From Thermobaculum terrenum ATCC BAA-798 (GTDB lineage Bacteria; Chloroflexota; Chloroflexia; Thermobaculales; Thermobaculaceae), in contig NC_013526.1 in assembly GCF_000025005.1 (NCBI RefSeq), forward strand, positions 558,001-622,000: a DNA stretch of 64,000 bases, in the 5' to 3' direction. Positions 52,054 to 60,135 of the stretch are shown piece after piece. Position numbers and translations under genes: made by a program. The notes beneath the pieces were generated by a model. It saw only the letters and a list, made by a program, of their open reading frames with translations, did no database searches and was not told where the DNA came from. Numbering within the stretch: position 1 is the stretch's first letter; each line of letters starts with the position of its first letter.

Positions 52054-52845
52054 ATGTCGTTGATAGATCTTTCGCAGGTGGCAGGCTTTGAGGTGGCTCT
52101 GGACCCGCACGGGCTGGAGCTGCGCTTTGGGGAGGGGATAACGAGCGATCCCCCCGAGGTGCGGCGCAGGGCGGACATCCGGCAGATGCTGCTGGACCCC
52201 CAGGCAGAGGGCCCGGACCACCTCTACACCATATATATGCACATCCGCCTGGGGCGGGCGGCGGCGCTCGAGGAGCGTGGCCTTGGCCTGGGGGCGGTGG
52301 TCTACGCCGCCGGCACCGTGGGGCGAGAGCGGGTGCGCAGCCAGGGGCACGTGCACTCCTGTCCGCCCGGCACGGAGCTGGCCTACTCGGAGGTGTACGA
52401 GTTCTGGCACGGCAGCGGGCTGATGTACCTGCAGGACGTGGCCTCCCCGGAGGTGTCGCGGGTGCTGCTGGTGCCGGTGGGGCCCGGGGACAAGGTGCCC
52501 ATCCCTCCGGGCTGGGTGCACGTGGTGGTCAACACGGGGGAGGAGCCCCTCGTGCTCGGGGCGGTGTACGCGTTGGAGACCAGGCTGCTGTACGAGCCGC
52601 TGCGGGAGCTTGGAGGTACCGCGTACTACGTGCTGGCGGATGGTGGGTTGGAGAGGAACCCACGCTACCGACGGGTGCCCGAGCCCAGGAGGGTGTCGGT
52701 GCCTCGGGGCCGGCAAGCCTGCCTGGAGCCCGATCTGCCGATGGTCCGAGCTCTCATGGAGGATCCCTCCTGCTACGACTACGTCTCCAGGCCCCAGGAG
52801 CACAGGGCTCTGTGGGACTGGCTGCTGGGGGAATGGGGAGGATGA
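52054..52845 (+). CDS. Cupin-type phosphoglucose isomerase
   Basis: The 263-residue protein matches the archaeal/cupin PGI family (PF06560): GHVHSCPPGTELAYSEVYEFWHGSGLMYLQD, with metal ligands His-x-His and Glu, and the later PPGWVHVVVNTG with the fourth His. The enzyme interconverts an aldose 6-phosphate and a ketose 6-phosphate with a bound Fe or Mn ion. Finding it in a bacterial sugar operon suggests a dedicated isomerase. It overlaps the PfkB gene by four bases. The sugar could be glucose or galactose derived. Confidence 0.9.
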   Translation: MSLIDLSQVAGFEVALDPHGLELRFGEGITSDPPEVRRRADIRQMLLDPQAEGPDHLYTIYMHIRLGRAAALEERGLGLGAVVYAAGTVGRERVRSQGHVHSCPPGTELAYSEVYEFWHGSGLMYLQDVASPEVSRVLLVPVGPGDKVPIPPGWVHVVVNTGEEPLVLGAVYALETRLLYEPLRELGGTAYYVLADGGLERNPRYRRVPEPRRVSVPRGRQACLEPDLPMVRALMEDPSCYDYVSRPQEHRALWDWLLGEWGG

Positions 52846-53813
52846 TCCTGACGGTATCTCCCAACACCTCCACCGACAGGGTGTACGTCGTCTCGGGGTT
52901 CCGTCCCGGGGCGACGATGCGCAGCCACCTGAGCTTCGACCAGGCTGGGGGGTCGGGCGCCCACGTCAGCGGCGTGGTGGGGCAGTTGGGCGGGGAGAGC
53001 AGGGCGCTCGTGGTGCTGGGCGGAGGCAACGGCCTGCGGTGGCGGGCTGCGGCCGCCCGCCAGGGCATAGACTACCGGGCGGTGGAGATCGACGTCGAGA
53101 ACAGGTCCTCCGTGGTGGTGGTGGACAGGCAGCTGGGGTTGGTGGCCGAGATCGTGGATGGGGGGCCGCGGCTGGGGGGAAGGGAGCACGAGGCCCTGCT
53201 GGAGCTGCTTAGGCGGGAGCTGCCGGCGGCCTCCCTGCTGGTGCTCTCCGGCAGCCTGCCCGCCGGCATGCCCCAGGACCTGTACTTCTCGGCGATCGAG
53301 GTGGCCAGGGGGCACGGAGTGAGGGTCATCATCGACGCGCACTCGGAGCCTATGGAGGCCGCGCTGGGGGCTCGTCCATGGATGGTGAAGGTCAACCTGG
53401 AGGAGTTCGGGGGGCTCATGGGGGGATACCCCAGGGACATGGCTGAGAGGGTGGGGGCAGCGCAGGAGTTTGCCGCCCGACATGGGATCGAGGTGTTGCT
53501 GCTCTCCATGGCGCAGGAGGGGGCCGTGTTGGCCTATGGGGGGCATGCCTGGCACCTGCCAGTGCCCCCGGTTCCCAGCCACCTGCCGGGCTCGGAGGGC
53601 ATCAATCCAGTGGGGTGCGGCGACGCCATGGTGGGGGCATTCGCCTGGGCCTACGAACGGACGGGCGATGTACTGGAGGCCGCCCGCTGGGGAGTGGCGG
53701 CGGCGCACGTCAACTTGGCCAAGTACGAGGTGCCCTCGTGCCCGCTGCCCGAGGTGGAGGCGGTGCTGAGTTTCGTGGAGACCAGGATGGTGGCGCAGGA
53801 GGAGAAGGTATGA
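52842..53813 (+). CDS. PfkB-family sugar phosphate kinase (1-phosphofructokinase/LacC-like)
   Basis: A 323-residue ribokinase-fold protein. The N-terminus is ILTVSPNTSTDRVYVVSGFRPGAT, with the substrate loop QAGGSGAHVSGVVGQLGG. The ATP-site motif is INPVGCGDAMVGAF, whose Asp is the catalytic base. It most likely phosphorylates a ketose 6-phosphate or 1-phosphate to a bisphosphate for the aldolase. The start ATG 52842 overlaps the isomerase stop (ATGA). Confidence 0.88.
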   Translation: MILTVSPNTSTDRVYVVSGFRPGATMRSHLSFDQAGGSGAHVSGVVGQLGGESRALVVLGGGNGLRWRAAAARQGIDYRAVEIDVENRSSVVVVDRQLGLVAEIVDGGPRLGGREHEALLELLRRELPAASLLVLSGSLPAGMPQDLYFSAIEVARGHGVRVIIDAHSEPMEAALGARPWMVKVNLEEFGGLMGGYPRDMAERVGAAQEFAARHGIEVLLLSMAQEGAVLAYGGHAWHLPVPPVPSHLPGSEGINPVGCGDAMVGAFAWAYERTGDVLEAARWGVAAAHVNLAKYEVPSCPLPEVEAVLSFVETRMVAQEEKV

Positions 53814-54751
53814 GCCAGGTGTACCTAGCGTACGATGTGGGGGGCACGCGCATCAAGAGCGGGCTGGTGAGCGCGGACGGCAGGGTGCTCCGGAGGCTGG
53901 TGGTGCCCACGGAGGGGCATCTGGGTGTCCGGCACGTGCTGGGCAAGCTGGTGGAGCTGGGTAGGCAGCTAGCTGGGGGGCAAGACCTGGGAGGGATAGG
54001 CGTGGGCTTCACAGGGGTGATAGATCCCTCCACCGGCACCGTCCTGCAGCTCAACGGCAAGATCCCGGACGTGGAGGGAGTCAGCGTCGGGGGGTATCTA
54101 CAGGAAGCTTTTGGAGTGCCCACCAAGGTGGACAACGATGCCCGGGTGTACGCGCTGGGGGAGTGGGTGTACGGGGCTGGTCGGGGTTACTCTGATGTGG
54201 TGTGCGTCACGATCGGTACCGGGGTGGGCACCGGGGTGATAGCTGGCGGCAGGCTGCTGAGGAGCTCTGGGCTGCTCGCTGGGATCCTCGGGGGACACTT
54301 CACGGTGGACGTCAACGGGAGCCTGTGCTCCTGTGGGAACATAGGGTGCTGGGAGGTGTACGCCTCGGCCACAGCACTGGTCAACGCGATGGCGGATCAC
54401 CTGGGGAGGGGCTGTGGCTCGGAGCTTGTGGGAGGCGAGCTGAGCGTGGAGAGGGTGTTGGGTGCTGTGGAACGTGGAGATGGGCTGGCTTGCTGGGTGT
54501 TCGAGCGTTGGCTGCGGTACCTGGCCAGCGGGGTGGTGACGCTGATCCACGCCTACGACCCTCAGGTGGTGGTGATAGGCGGTGGGGTGATGGCCAGGGG
54601 AGAGCTGGTGCTGCCCAGGGTGAGGGAGCATGTGCGCGCCCACGCCTGGACATACCCCAAGGGCAGGGTGGAGGTGAGGGGGGCAGAGCTGGGAGATGAC
54701 GCAGCGCTGCTGGGAGCAGCAGCGCTGGTGATGGGAGGTTACGATGGCTGA
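53810..54751 (+). CDS. ROK-family sugar kinase
   Basis: A 313-residue ROK protein with phosphate loop YDVGGTRIKSGLV, a sugar-binding segment VDNDARVYALGEWVYGAG, GTGVGTGVI for ATP, and the zinc-binding CSCGNIGCWEVYAS. All catalytic features are present, so it is a kinase rather than a repressor; no DNA-binding domain is attached. It probably makes a sugar 6-phosphate from a free hexose. It overlaps the neighbouring genes by four and eight bases. Confidence 0.92.
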   Translation: MSQVYLAYDVGGTRIKSGLVSADGRVLRRLVVPTEGHLGVRHVLGKLVELGRQLAGGQDLGGIGVGFTGVIDPSTGTVLQLNGKIPDVEGVSVGGYLQEAFGVPTKVDNDARVYALGEWVYGAGRGYSDVVCVTIGTGVGTGVIAGGRLLRSSGLLAGILGGHFTVDVNGSLCSCGNIGCWEVYASATALVNAMADHLGRGCGSELVGGELSVERVLGAVERGDGLACWVFERWLRYLASGVVTLIHAYDPQVVVIGGGVMARGELVLPRVREHVRAHAWTYPKGRVEVRGAELGDDAALLGAAALVMGGYDG

Positions 54752-55538
54752 GCCTAAGACGAAGCATTCCCAGCTGCGCAAGGAGCAGATCTTGCAGCGG
54801 CTGCTGGAGCGAGCCGAGGTCACTGTGGAGGAGCTGGTGGAGGAGCTCGGGGCGTCTCCGGCCACGATTCGCCGCGATCTGGCGGAGCTGGAGCGGGAGG
54901 GTTTGCTACGGCGCACGCACGGGGGCGCCTCTCTTGCCGAGCGGATGCTGTACGAGCCCTTCCTGCACGATTCCTCCTTCGAGGCCCAGGTCCGCAGAGA
55001 GAGCGAGGCCAAGAGGAGGATCGGCCTGGCGGCCGCCTCCCTGGTGGCCGACAACGAGACTATCTCGTTGACACCTGGCACCACCACCACGCAGGTGGCC
55101 AGGAGCATCCGCCATCGCAGGGGCATCACCGTGATCACGACCACGGTAAACGTGGCGATGGAGCTCAGCAATCGCGAGGACCTGACCGTGTTCGTGGCCG
55201 GCGGCTTCCTGCGCGGCAGTTGGTTCTCTCTGGTCGGCAGCTTCACCATCCGTGCAGTGAGCGAGTTCTTCGTGGACAAGGTGTTCATAGGCGTCAACGG
55301 TATCCATGCTGAGAAAGGGCTCACCTGCTGGAATGCCGAGGAGGCGGCCGTCAACAGGGCACTCATCGAGCACGCCAAGCAGAAGATAGTTGTGGCCGAC
55401 CACACCAAGCTGGGTGCCCTGGCCACAGCCCTGATATGCCCCACCAATTGGGTGGACATACTCATCACGGACACAGGGGCTGCCGAGGAAGCTGTGCAGC
55501 CCTTCAGAGATCTTGGGATTGAGGTGATACTGGTATGA
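54744..55538 (+). CDS. DeoR-family transcriptional regulator
   Basis: The 264-residue protein has the DeoR winged helix at the N-terminus (RKEQILQRLLERAEVTVEELVEELGASPATIRRDLAELEREGLLRRTHGG). The sugar-phosphate sensing domain follows: TISLTPGTTTTQVARSI, FVAGGFLRGSWFSLVG, FIGVNGIHAEKGLTCWNAEEA and VVADHTKLG. A phosphorylated intermediate of this operon is the likely inducer. The palindrome at 48626-48649 is a candidate target. It starts eight bases inside the ROK gene and overlaps the GH2 gene by four. Confidence 0.93.
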   Translation: MAEPKTKHSQLRKEQILQRLLERAEVTVEELVEELGASPATIRRDLAELEREGLLRRTHGGASLAERMLYEPFLHDSSFEAQVRRESEAKRRIGLAAASLVADNETISLTPGTTTTQVARSIRHRRGITVITTTVNVAMELSNREDLTVFVAGGFLRGSWFSLVGSFTIRAVSEFFVDKVFIGVNGIHAEKGLTCWNAEEAAVNRALIEHAKQKIVVADHTKLGALATALICPTNWVDILITDTGAAEEAVQPFRDLGIEVILV

Positions 55539-58324
55539 TGATCTATCCTGGCTTGCTGCCCTCCCACGACAGGGAGCAGCTGGACCTCACGGGTGAGTGG
55601 AGCTTTGCGCTGGATCCCGATGGCAGGGGTGAAGCTGAGGAGTGGTACAGGAGGCTGCAGAGCGGGCGCATCCTGGTGCCCGGCTCCTGGGAGGAACAGG
55701 GCTACGGCGAGCGTCCTCCCGAGCAGATCATCGGCTGGAGCAAGAAGCGTAGCTACGAAGGAGCTGCCTGGTATGTGCGCCAGGTGGAGATCCCAAACGT
55801 CTGGCGCGGCAAGAAGATCTGGTTGCAGCTGGAGGGGGTCAACTGGACGACAGGCGTATGGCTCAATGGCACCTATGCGGGCTCTGGAGATTCGCTGAGC
55901 ACGCCCCATAGGTTCGACCTGACGGACCTCGCTCATCCGGGTGAACCTAACCTGCTGGCCATCAAAGTGAACAATAAGGTAGAGGGGATCTTGAACTACG
56001 AGGCCCACATCCACTCGAGGCACACTGCCACAAACTGGGGTGGCATCGTGGGCGCTGTACGATTGGTGGCCACCCCGCGGACTTGGATAGAGGGGTTGAA
56101 GATCTTCCCAGACGCCCACCGGCGCACGGTGCGCTGCGAAGTCTTGGTGGCCTCCACCACTGGGGCGAGGGGTACGGTGGAGGCCAGGGCTGAAGTCGAG
56201 GGGCGCAGGATCGCTGGAGCGAAGATGCCCCTGGAGATAGCCCAACCGGGAGTGAAGGGCCTTACCCTGACCCTCGAGTTAGGGCCGGATGCTAGGCTGT
56301 GGTCGGACCGCGACCCTTTCCTCTACGAACTGCACCTGGAGCTTGCCACGGAGGAAGGTGTGGACGTCGTGGACACGAGGTTCGGGCTGCGCACGTTTGA
56401 GGTGCGCGGCAGGAAGCTGTACCTCAACGACGAGCCCCTCTACCTGCGTGGGTACGTGGACTGCTGCATATTTCCCCTCACCGGCTATCCTCCACACGAC
56501 AAGAGCGTGTACCTGCAGCAGTTTCGGAGGGCCAAGGACTACGGTTTCAATCACGTTAGGCTGCACTCCTGGACGCCCCCAGATGCCTTCTATGAGGCCG
56601 CAGACGAGGTGGGGATGCTGGTGCAGAACGAGCTCCCCAACTGGGGGAACTGCAACGACCCTCGGTACCTGGCTGGTGCCGGCAATTTCCTGAGATCGGA
56701 GCTGGAGAGGGTGGTGTTGCACCTGCAGCGGCATCCTTCATTAGTGATCCATTGCATGGGCAACGAGCTGCTGCAATCTGCACCTCACGGAGCCTCTCAT
56801 CGGTACAGCCCGTTCCTCAACCAGCTGGTACGCAGGGGCAGGGAGCTGGACCCTTCCAGGCTGTACCTGGACCAAAGCGGGTTTGGGCACCTGCCCGAGG
56901 AGCCGGACAGGGAGACCGACCTCAACTCCTACAGGTCTTTCCGGGGCACGACCCCGGATAGCACGACCACCTGGTCCACCAGGGTTGCCGGTGGGCGGCT
57001 GCCGGTGATCGCCCACGAGCACACCCAGATGGACATGTACACAAGGCTGGACTCATCCCCCAAGTTCACCGGAGTGATCGAGCCCTCCTGGGAGGCCCAG
57101 GCGATGGATGCTCTCGCGGCCAAGCAGCTGCTCGATGAAGCGGATAGATACTACCGAGCATCGGCGCGACTGCAACTGGTGTGCATCAAGGAGCAGTTCG
57201 AGAGGATCAGGCGCACTCTGGAGCTCAGCGGCCTACAGATGCTCAACCTGACCGACTTCCCCGGGCAGGGCACTGCCCTCAACGGCGTGCTGGACGTTTT
57301 CTGGGAACCCAAGGGGCACGCATCAGCTGAGGTCTTCAGGCAGTTCAACGCCGAGACGGTGTTGCTGTGCGCGTGTCCGAGGCGTACTTTCCCCGAGGGT
57401 GGGTGGCTGGAGGCCAGGTTGCTCCTGTCCCACTATGGTCCAGACAGAGTGCGCGGTGATGTGCGTTGGGAGCTGGCGGCAGGCCAGGACGTCCTGGCCT
57501 GTGGCAAGTTGGCTGTGGGAGACGTGCCGCCTGGGGGGTTGTACGAGGTGGGAACCCTGGCCCTCAGGATGCCTACAGGGCCCAAGAAGCTAACGCTGCG
57601 GGCTCATCTGGAGGGCAGCCACGTGCACAACTCCTGGGACTTCTGGGTGTTCCCCACAGGTAGGACCCAAGAGGTGGGCGCAGGAGTGCGGCTGAGCCCA
57701 GGCCTCGCCTGGCTGGCGGACTACTACGACCAGATGGAGGTCATTGACCGCCGTGAGCACCACCGAGGGGTGATACTTACCGATCGTCTGAACGTGCGCT
57801 ATGTGGAGGAGATGTACAACGGGGCCACTGTGGTGTACCTGGCGGAGAACGACGAGCTGCAGGACGCGATACCCACAGGTTTTGAATCCCTCTTCTGGAC
57901 CTACCTGTGGTTTCCCAACCAACCGCGCACCACGATGGGCCTGGTTGTGGAGGACCACCCCCTCATGCGGCGTTTCCCCCACGATGGGCACTCCGATTGG
58001 CAGTGGTACCATCTCGTGGAGGGTGCCAAGGCGGTGGGGATGGAGGTCTTGCCCTCGGATCTCAGACCTATCGTGGCTGTGGTGGACAACTGGCACAGGG
58101 CGAGGAAGCTGGGGTACATGCTCGAGGGACGTGTGGGCAGGGGCAGGTTCCTGATGACGACGCTGCAGCTGCTGGGGGAGTATCCCTGCCATCCCGAGGC
58201 CGTGTACCTGCTGGACCAGCTGCTGGGCTACATCCAGGGAGAGGAGTTCTCTCCAGCCACCAGGCTTACCCTAGCTCACATCTGGTCACTGCCCAGATCC
58301 CCCATCCATGGTGGCCATCTGTAA
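55535..58324 (+). CDS. Glycoside hydrolase family 2 (cytoplasmic)
   Basis: A 929-residue GH2 enzyme with the N-terminal sugar-binding domain (LTGEWSFALDPDGRGEAEEWY... VPGSWEEQGYG), an Ig-like domain and a TIM barrel. The acid/base Glu lies in HCMGNELLQS, and a likely nucleophile region is PVIAHEHTQMDMY. A long C-terminal domain of about 300 residues follows. No signal peptide is present, so it would cut imported oligosaccharide. It is the last gene of the operon, overlapping the DeoR stop by four bases. Substrate specificity cannot be read from the sequence. Confidence 0.88.
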   Translation: MMIYPGLLPSHDREQLDLTGEWSFALDPDGRGEAEEWYRRLQSGRILVPGSWEEQGYGERPPEQIIGWSKKRSYEGAAWYVRQVEIPNVWRGKKIWLQLEGVNWTTGVWLNGTYAGSGDSLSTPHRFDLTDLAHPGEPNLLAIKVNNKVEGILNYEAHIHSRHTATNWGGIVGAVRLVATPRTWIEGLKIFPDAHRRTVRCEVLVASTTGARGTVEARAEVEGRRIAGAKMPLEIAQPGVKGLTLTLELGPDARLWSDRDPFLYELHLELATEEGVDVVDTRFGLRTFEVRGRKLYLNDEPLYLRGYVDCCIFPLTGYPPHDKSVYLQQFRRAKDYGFNHVRLHSWTPPDAFYEAADEVGMLVQNELPNWGNCNDPRYLAGAGNFLRSELERVVLHLQRHPSLVIHCMGNELLQSAPHGASHRYSPFLNQLVRRGRELDPSRLYLDQSGFGHLPEEPDRETDLNSYRSFRGTTPDSTTTWSTRVAGGRLPVIAHEHTQMDMYTRLDSSPKFTGVIEPSWEAQAMDALAAKQLLDEADRYYRASARLQLVCIKEQFERIRRTLELSGLQMLNLTDFPGQGTALNGVLDVFWEPKGHASAEVFRQFNAETVLLCACPRRTFPEGGWLEARLLLSHYGPDRVRGDVRWELAAGQDVLACGKLAVGDVPPGGLYEVGTLALRMPTGPKKLTLRAHLEGSHVHNSWDFWVFPTGRTQEVGAGVRLSPGLAWLADYYDQMEVIDRREHHRGVILTDRLNVRYVEEMYNGATVVYLAENDELQDAIPTGFESLFWTYLWFPNQPRTTMGLVVEDHPLMRRFPHDGHSDWQWYHLVEGAKAVGMEVLPSDLRPIVAVVDNWHRARKLGYMLEGRVGRGRFLMTTLQLLGEYPCHPEAVYLLDQLLGYIQGEEFSPATRLTLAHIWSLPRSPIHGGHL

Positions 58325-58696
58325 GCTTGAGCTATAAAACGGATAACAGAAATATTTGACATAAATACGCCAAGGTCAACCGGAGATGGAGTATATTTGA
58401 AATAGTAGCTCATATGTGCTATTAGCTTCGTAGATGCCTTAGGCCGGTAAGGAGCATCTCAGAGTAAGTTGTAGTCGAAGGAACACCTGGCTGAACTCCA
58501 TGGCAATGTAATACATACTACACCACTTAGGAGAGTGGCAACACACAAGGAGCGAGCGTTTATATTTTTACATAATAATGTATGATAGGTTATGCTTGTC
58601 TGCCCCAGGTAGGCTTGTAAGCTGTCAGGCGCAGGCGAATTGGTACTGGATAGGGTAGAGTGGAATGGGGAGATAAATCGTCCAGTGAGCGTGTCC

Positions 58697-58877
58697 AATA
58701 GGCCTTGAGGAATCGAATAACCCTCATAGGGCCACCTGCCACCACTGGGTCGAACAGCTGTGGGTGACGCGGGGCCTCCCCCAGGAGTAGTCGGGCCAGC
58801 CTGATCGTCGCCGGGCGTGATACGAACTCCCCGTAGGCATCCGCCAACTTGTGGAGCACGACATCTGGTGGAAGCAA
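58697..58877 (-). pseudogene. TetR-type regulator fragment (C-terminal part only)
   Basis: The translated fragment reads LADAYGEFVSRPATIRLARLLLGEAPRHPQLF followed by GGPMRVIRFLKAYW, which resembles the ligand-binding end of TetR/AcrR regulators. The DNA-binding N-terminal domain is missing, and the downstream part of the frame is unrelated. It is therefore a remnant. Confidence 0.4.
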
Positions 58878-58887
58878 AAATGTATAT

Positions 58888-58911
58888 TTCGCAGAAGATA
58901 CATTCTGCGAA
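58888..58911. repeat. Inverted repeat with 9-base arms
   Basis: TTCGCAGAA and TTCTGCGAA flank the centre GATACA. It could be an operator for a lost regulator or a transposon end; nothing further supports either. Confidence 0.5.
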
Positions 58912-59462
58912 GTAACAGGAGGTAACAGGCGAATGGTGGCTAGAGAGGTCCGTCCAGAGCCTTCGCGTTGTCAGGGTGCTCGAGGCCTACGCTTGTACGT
59001 CGCCATAAGCCCTAGCCATGGTTGGCAAGAGGCCTATGCCGGATGGAGGTCGGAGGGACTATGGATGCTCGACCTGCCTGTACACGCCCCGCCGCTGCTG
59101 CCAACCACCCATCGCCTTGTTCCAAAGCTCCCCGCCTTTCAACCCGTAGTGGTCCATAGAGCTGGCAGTGTCGTCTGGCTACAGCTAAGAGACCTCTAAA
59201 TAGCCATCTTAGATCATAACATCCTTGGACTGGCTCGTTCTAGGAGCTGGAAAGCATACCAGCGGAGGTCTGTGCTACGGGGATGTGCGGGAGATGGTGC
59301 ACGTAGCTGATAGCGACCAATAGACGCGAGCAGACGGATTGGCTAGCTGCTTGTGCTGCTCCTCAGCACGCATGGTGCCGTGAGCAAGGCATCCTCGAGC
59401 CCATCTCTGAACCTGGCCGCCACGGAGAGAGGTAGAGCGAGCTCGACAGTGCGCCTCGGTAC

Positions 59463-59494
59463 TTGACCTTCCAGCTACCTGAAAGGTTTAAAAT
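59463..59494 (+). promoter_or_regulatory. MerR-type promoter of the regulator gene
   Basis: TTGACC (59463-59468) and TAAAAT (59489-59494) are 20 bases apart. The spacer carries the dyad ACCTTCCAGCTACCTGAAAG GT. An overlong spacer with a dyad inside is the hallmark of promoters that MerR proteins activate by bending DNA. Confidence 0.75.
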
Positions 59495-59504
59495 AGAGTT
59501 AGTG

Positions 59505-59942
59505 ATGTCACGCGCTCAGGGTGATCCTTTGCCAGGGAAGAAGTTGCGAATCGGGGACCTCGCCGCCGAACTGGGGCTGAACCCGAAGACGATCCGCTAC
59601 TACGAACAGATCGGGCTGCTGCCCGCCGCGCCCCGTACCGAGTCGGGGTACCGGGTGTATGGACCCGGCGATGTGGAACGGCTGCGTTTTGTCCTGAAGG
59701 CGAAGGCCGTCGGCCTCAGCCTCAAGGAGATCAAGGAGATCCTCCTGCTCCAGCAGTCCGGGCAGCAGCCATGTGAACACGTGCTTGCGCTGCTTGACCG
59801 CAAGATCACCGCGGTCGAGCAGCAGCTGTTGGCCCTGACCTCTATCCGCCAGGAGCTAGTTGCCCTGCGAGACCAGGCAGCCCAGACGATGGGCAACGAG
59901 ACATGCATCTGCGGGCTCATTGAGCACTACGAGCGACACTAA
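59505..59942 (+). CDS. MerR-family metal-responsive regulator
   Basis: A 145-residue MerR protein with the winged helix LRIGDLAAELGLNPKTIRYYEQIGLLPAAPRTESGYRVYGPGDVERLRFV. A long dimerisation helix (ALLDRKITAVEQQLLALTSIRQELVALRDQ) and a C-terminal Cys loop (ETCICGLIEHYE) follow, with another Cys in QQPCEHV. The Cys pattern resembles Zn/Cd/Pb-responsive members. It probably activates both its own promoter and that of the ATPase 195 bases downstream. The start is ATG 59505; upstream in-frame ATG 59463 would overlap the promoter itself. Confidence 0.88.
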   Translation: MSRAQGDPLPGKKLRIGDLAAELGLNPKTIRYYEQIGLLPAAPRTESGYRVYGPGDVERLRFVLKAKAVGLSLKEIKEILLLQQSGQQPCEHVLALLDRKITAVEQQLLALTSIRQELVALRDQAAQTMGNETCICGLIEHYERH

Positions 59943-60045
59943 CAGCGCGCTGCGTGCCGTTGGTGCCGCTCCCTCGCAAGGGTGGATCCATGCGTCCTCA
60001 GCGATCCACAGCTGCCCTCATCGCCCGATGCCCTGCACTGTCCGC

Positions 60046-60077
60046 TTGACATTCCAGCTAACTGGAACATGTAGTAT
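60046..60077 (+). promoter_or_regulatory. MerR-type promoter of the metal ATPase gene
   Basis: TTGACA (60046-60051) and TAGTAT (60072-60077) again have a 20-base spacer. The dyad ACATTCCAGCTAACTGGAACATGT overlaps it and shares CATTCCAGCTA/CCTTCCAGCTA with the MerR promoter upstream. Confidence 0.78.
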
Positions 60078-60135
60078 CTGCTAGGGCTAGGGCGATGTCC
60101 CACCTGCCAGCCGAAGTCGAAGGGAGGAACAGCTG

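Larger units (their letters stand above)
58325..59462. other. Long gene-poor stretch with decayed fragments
   Basis: About 1.1 kb without a convincing intact gene. It holds a TetR-like fragment (minus, 58697-58877), an inverted repeat (58888-58911), and a possible 88-codon frame with GGAGG and ATG at 58933 ending at 59199. That frame has little resemblance to known proteins. A second short protein-like stretch lies near 59224-59325 (VLGAGKHTSGGLCYGDVREM). The region looks like remnants of lost genes. Confidence 0.4.

Noticed and set aside
48722-58324. Sulfoquinovose (sulfoglycolysis) operon
   Set aside because: PfkB, a class I aldolase and DeoR are shared with such operons, but there is no GH31 sulfoquinovosidase, no YihS isomerase and no sulfolactaldehyde reductase; a cupin phosphoglucose isomerase fits ordinary hexoses better.
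58933-59199. Small gene after the inverted repeat
   Set aside because: It has a good ribosome site but an unnatural composition (many Pro, Trp, Arg) and no recognisable family; kept only as part of the gene-poor region.
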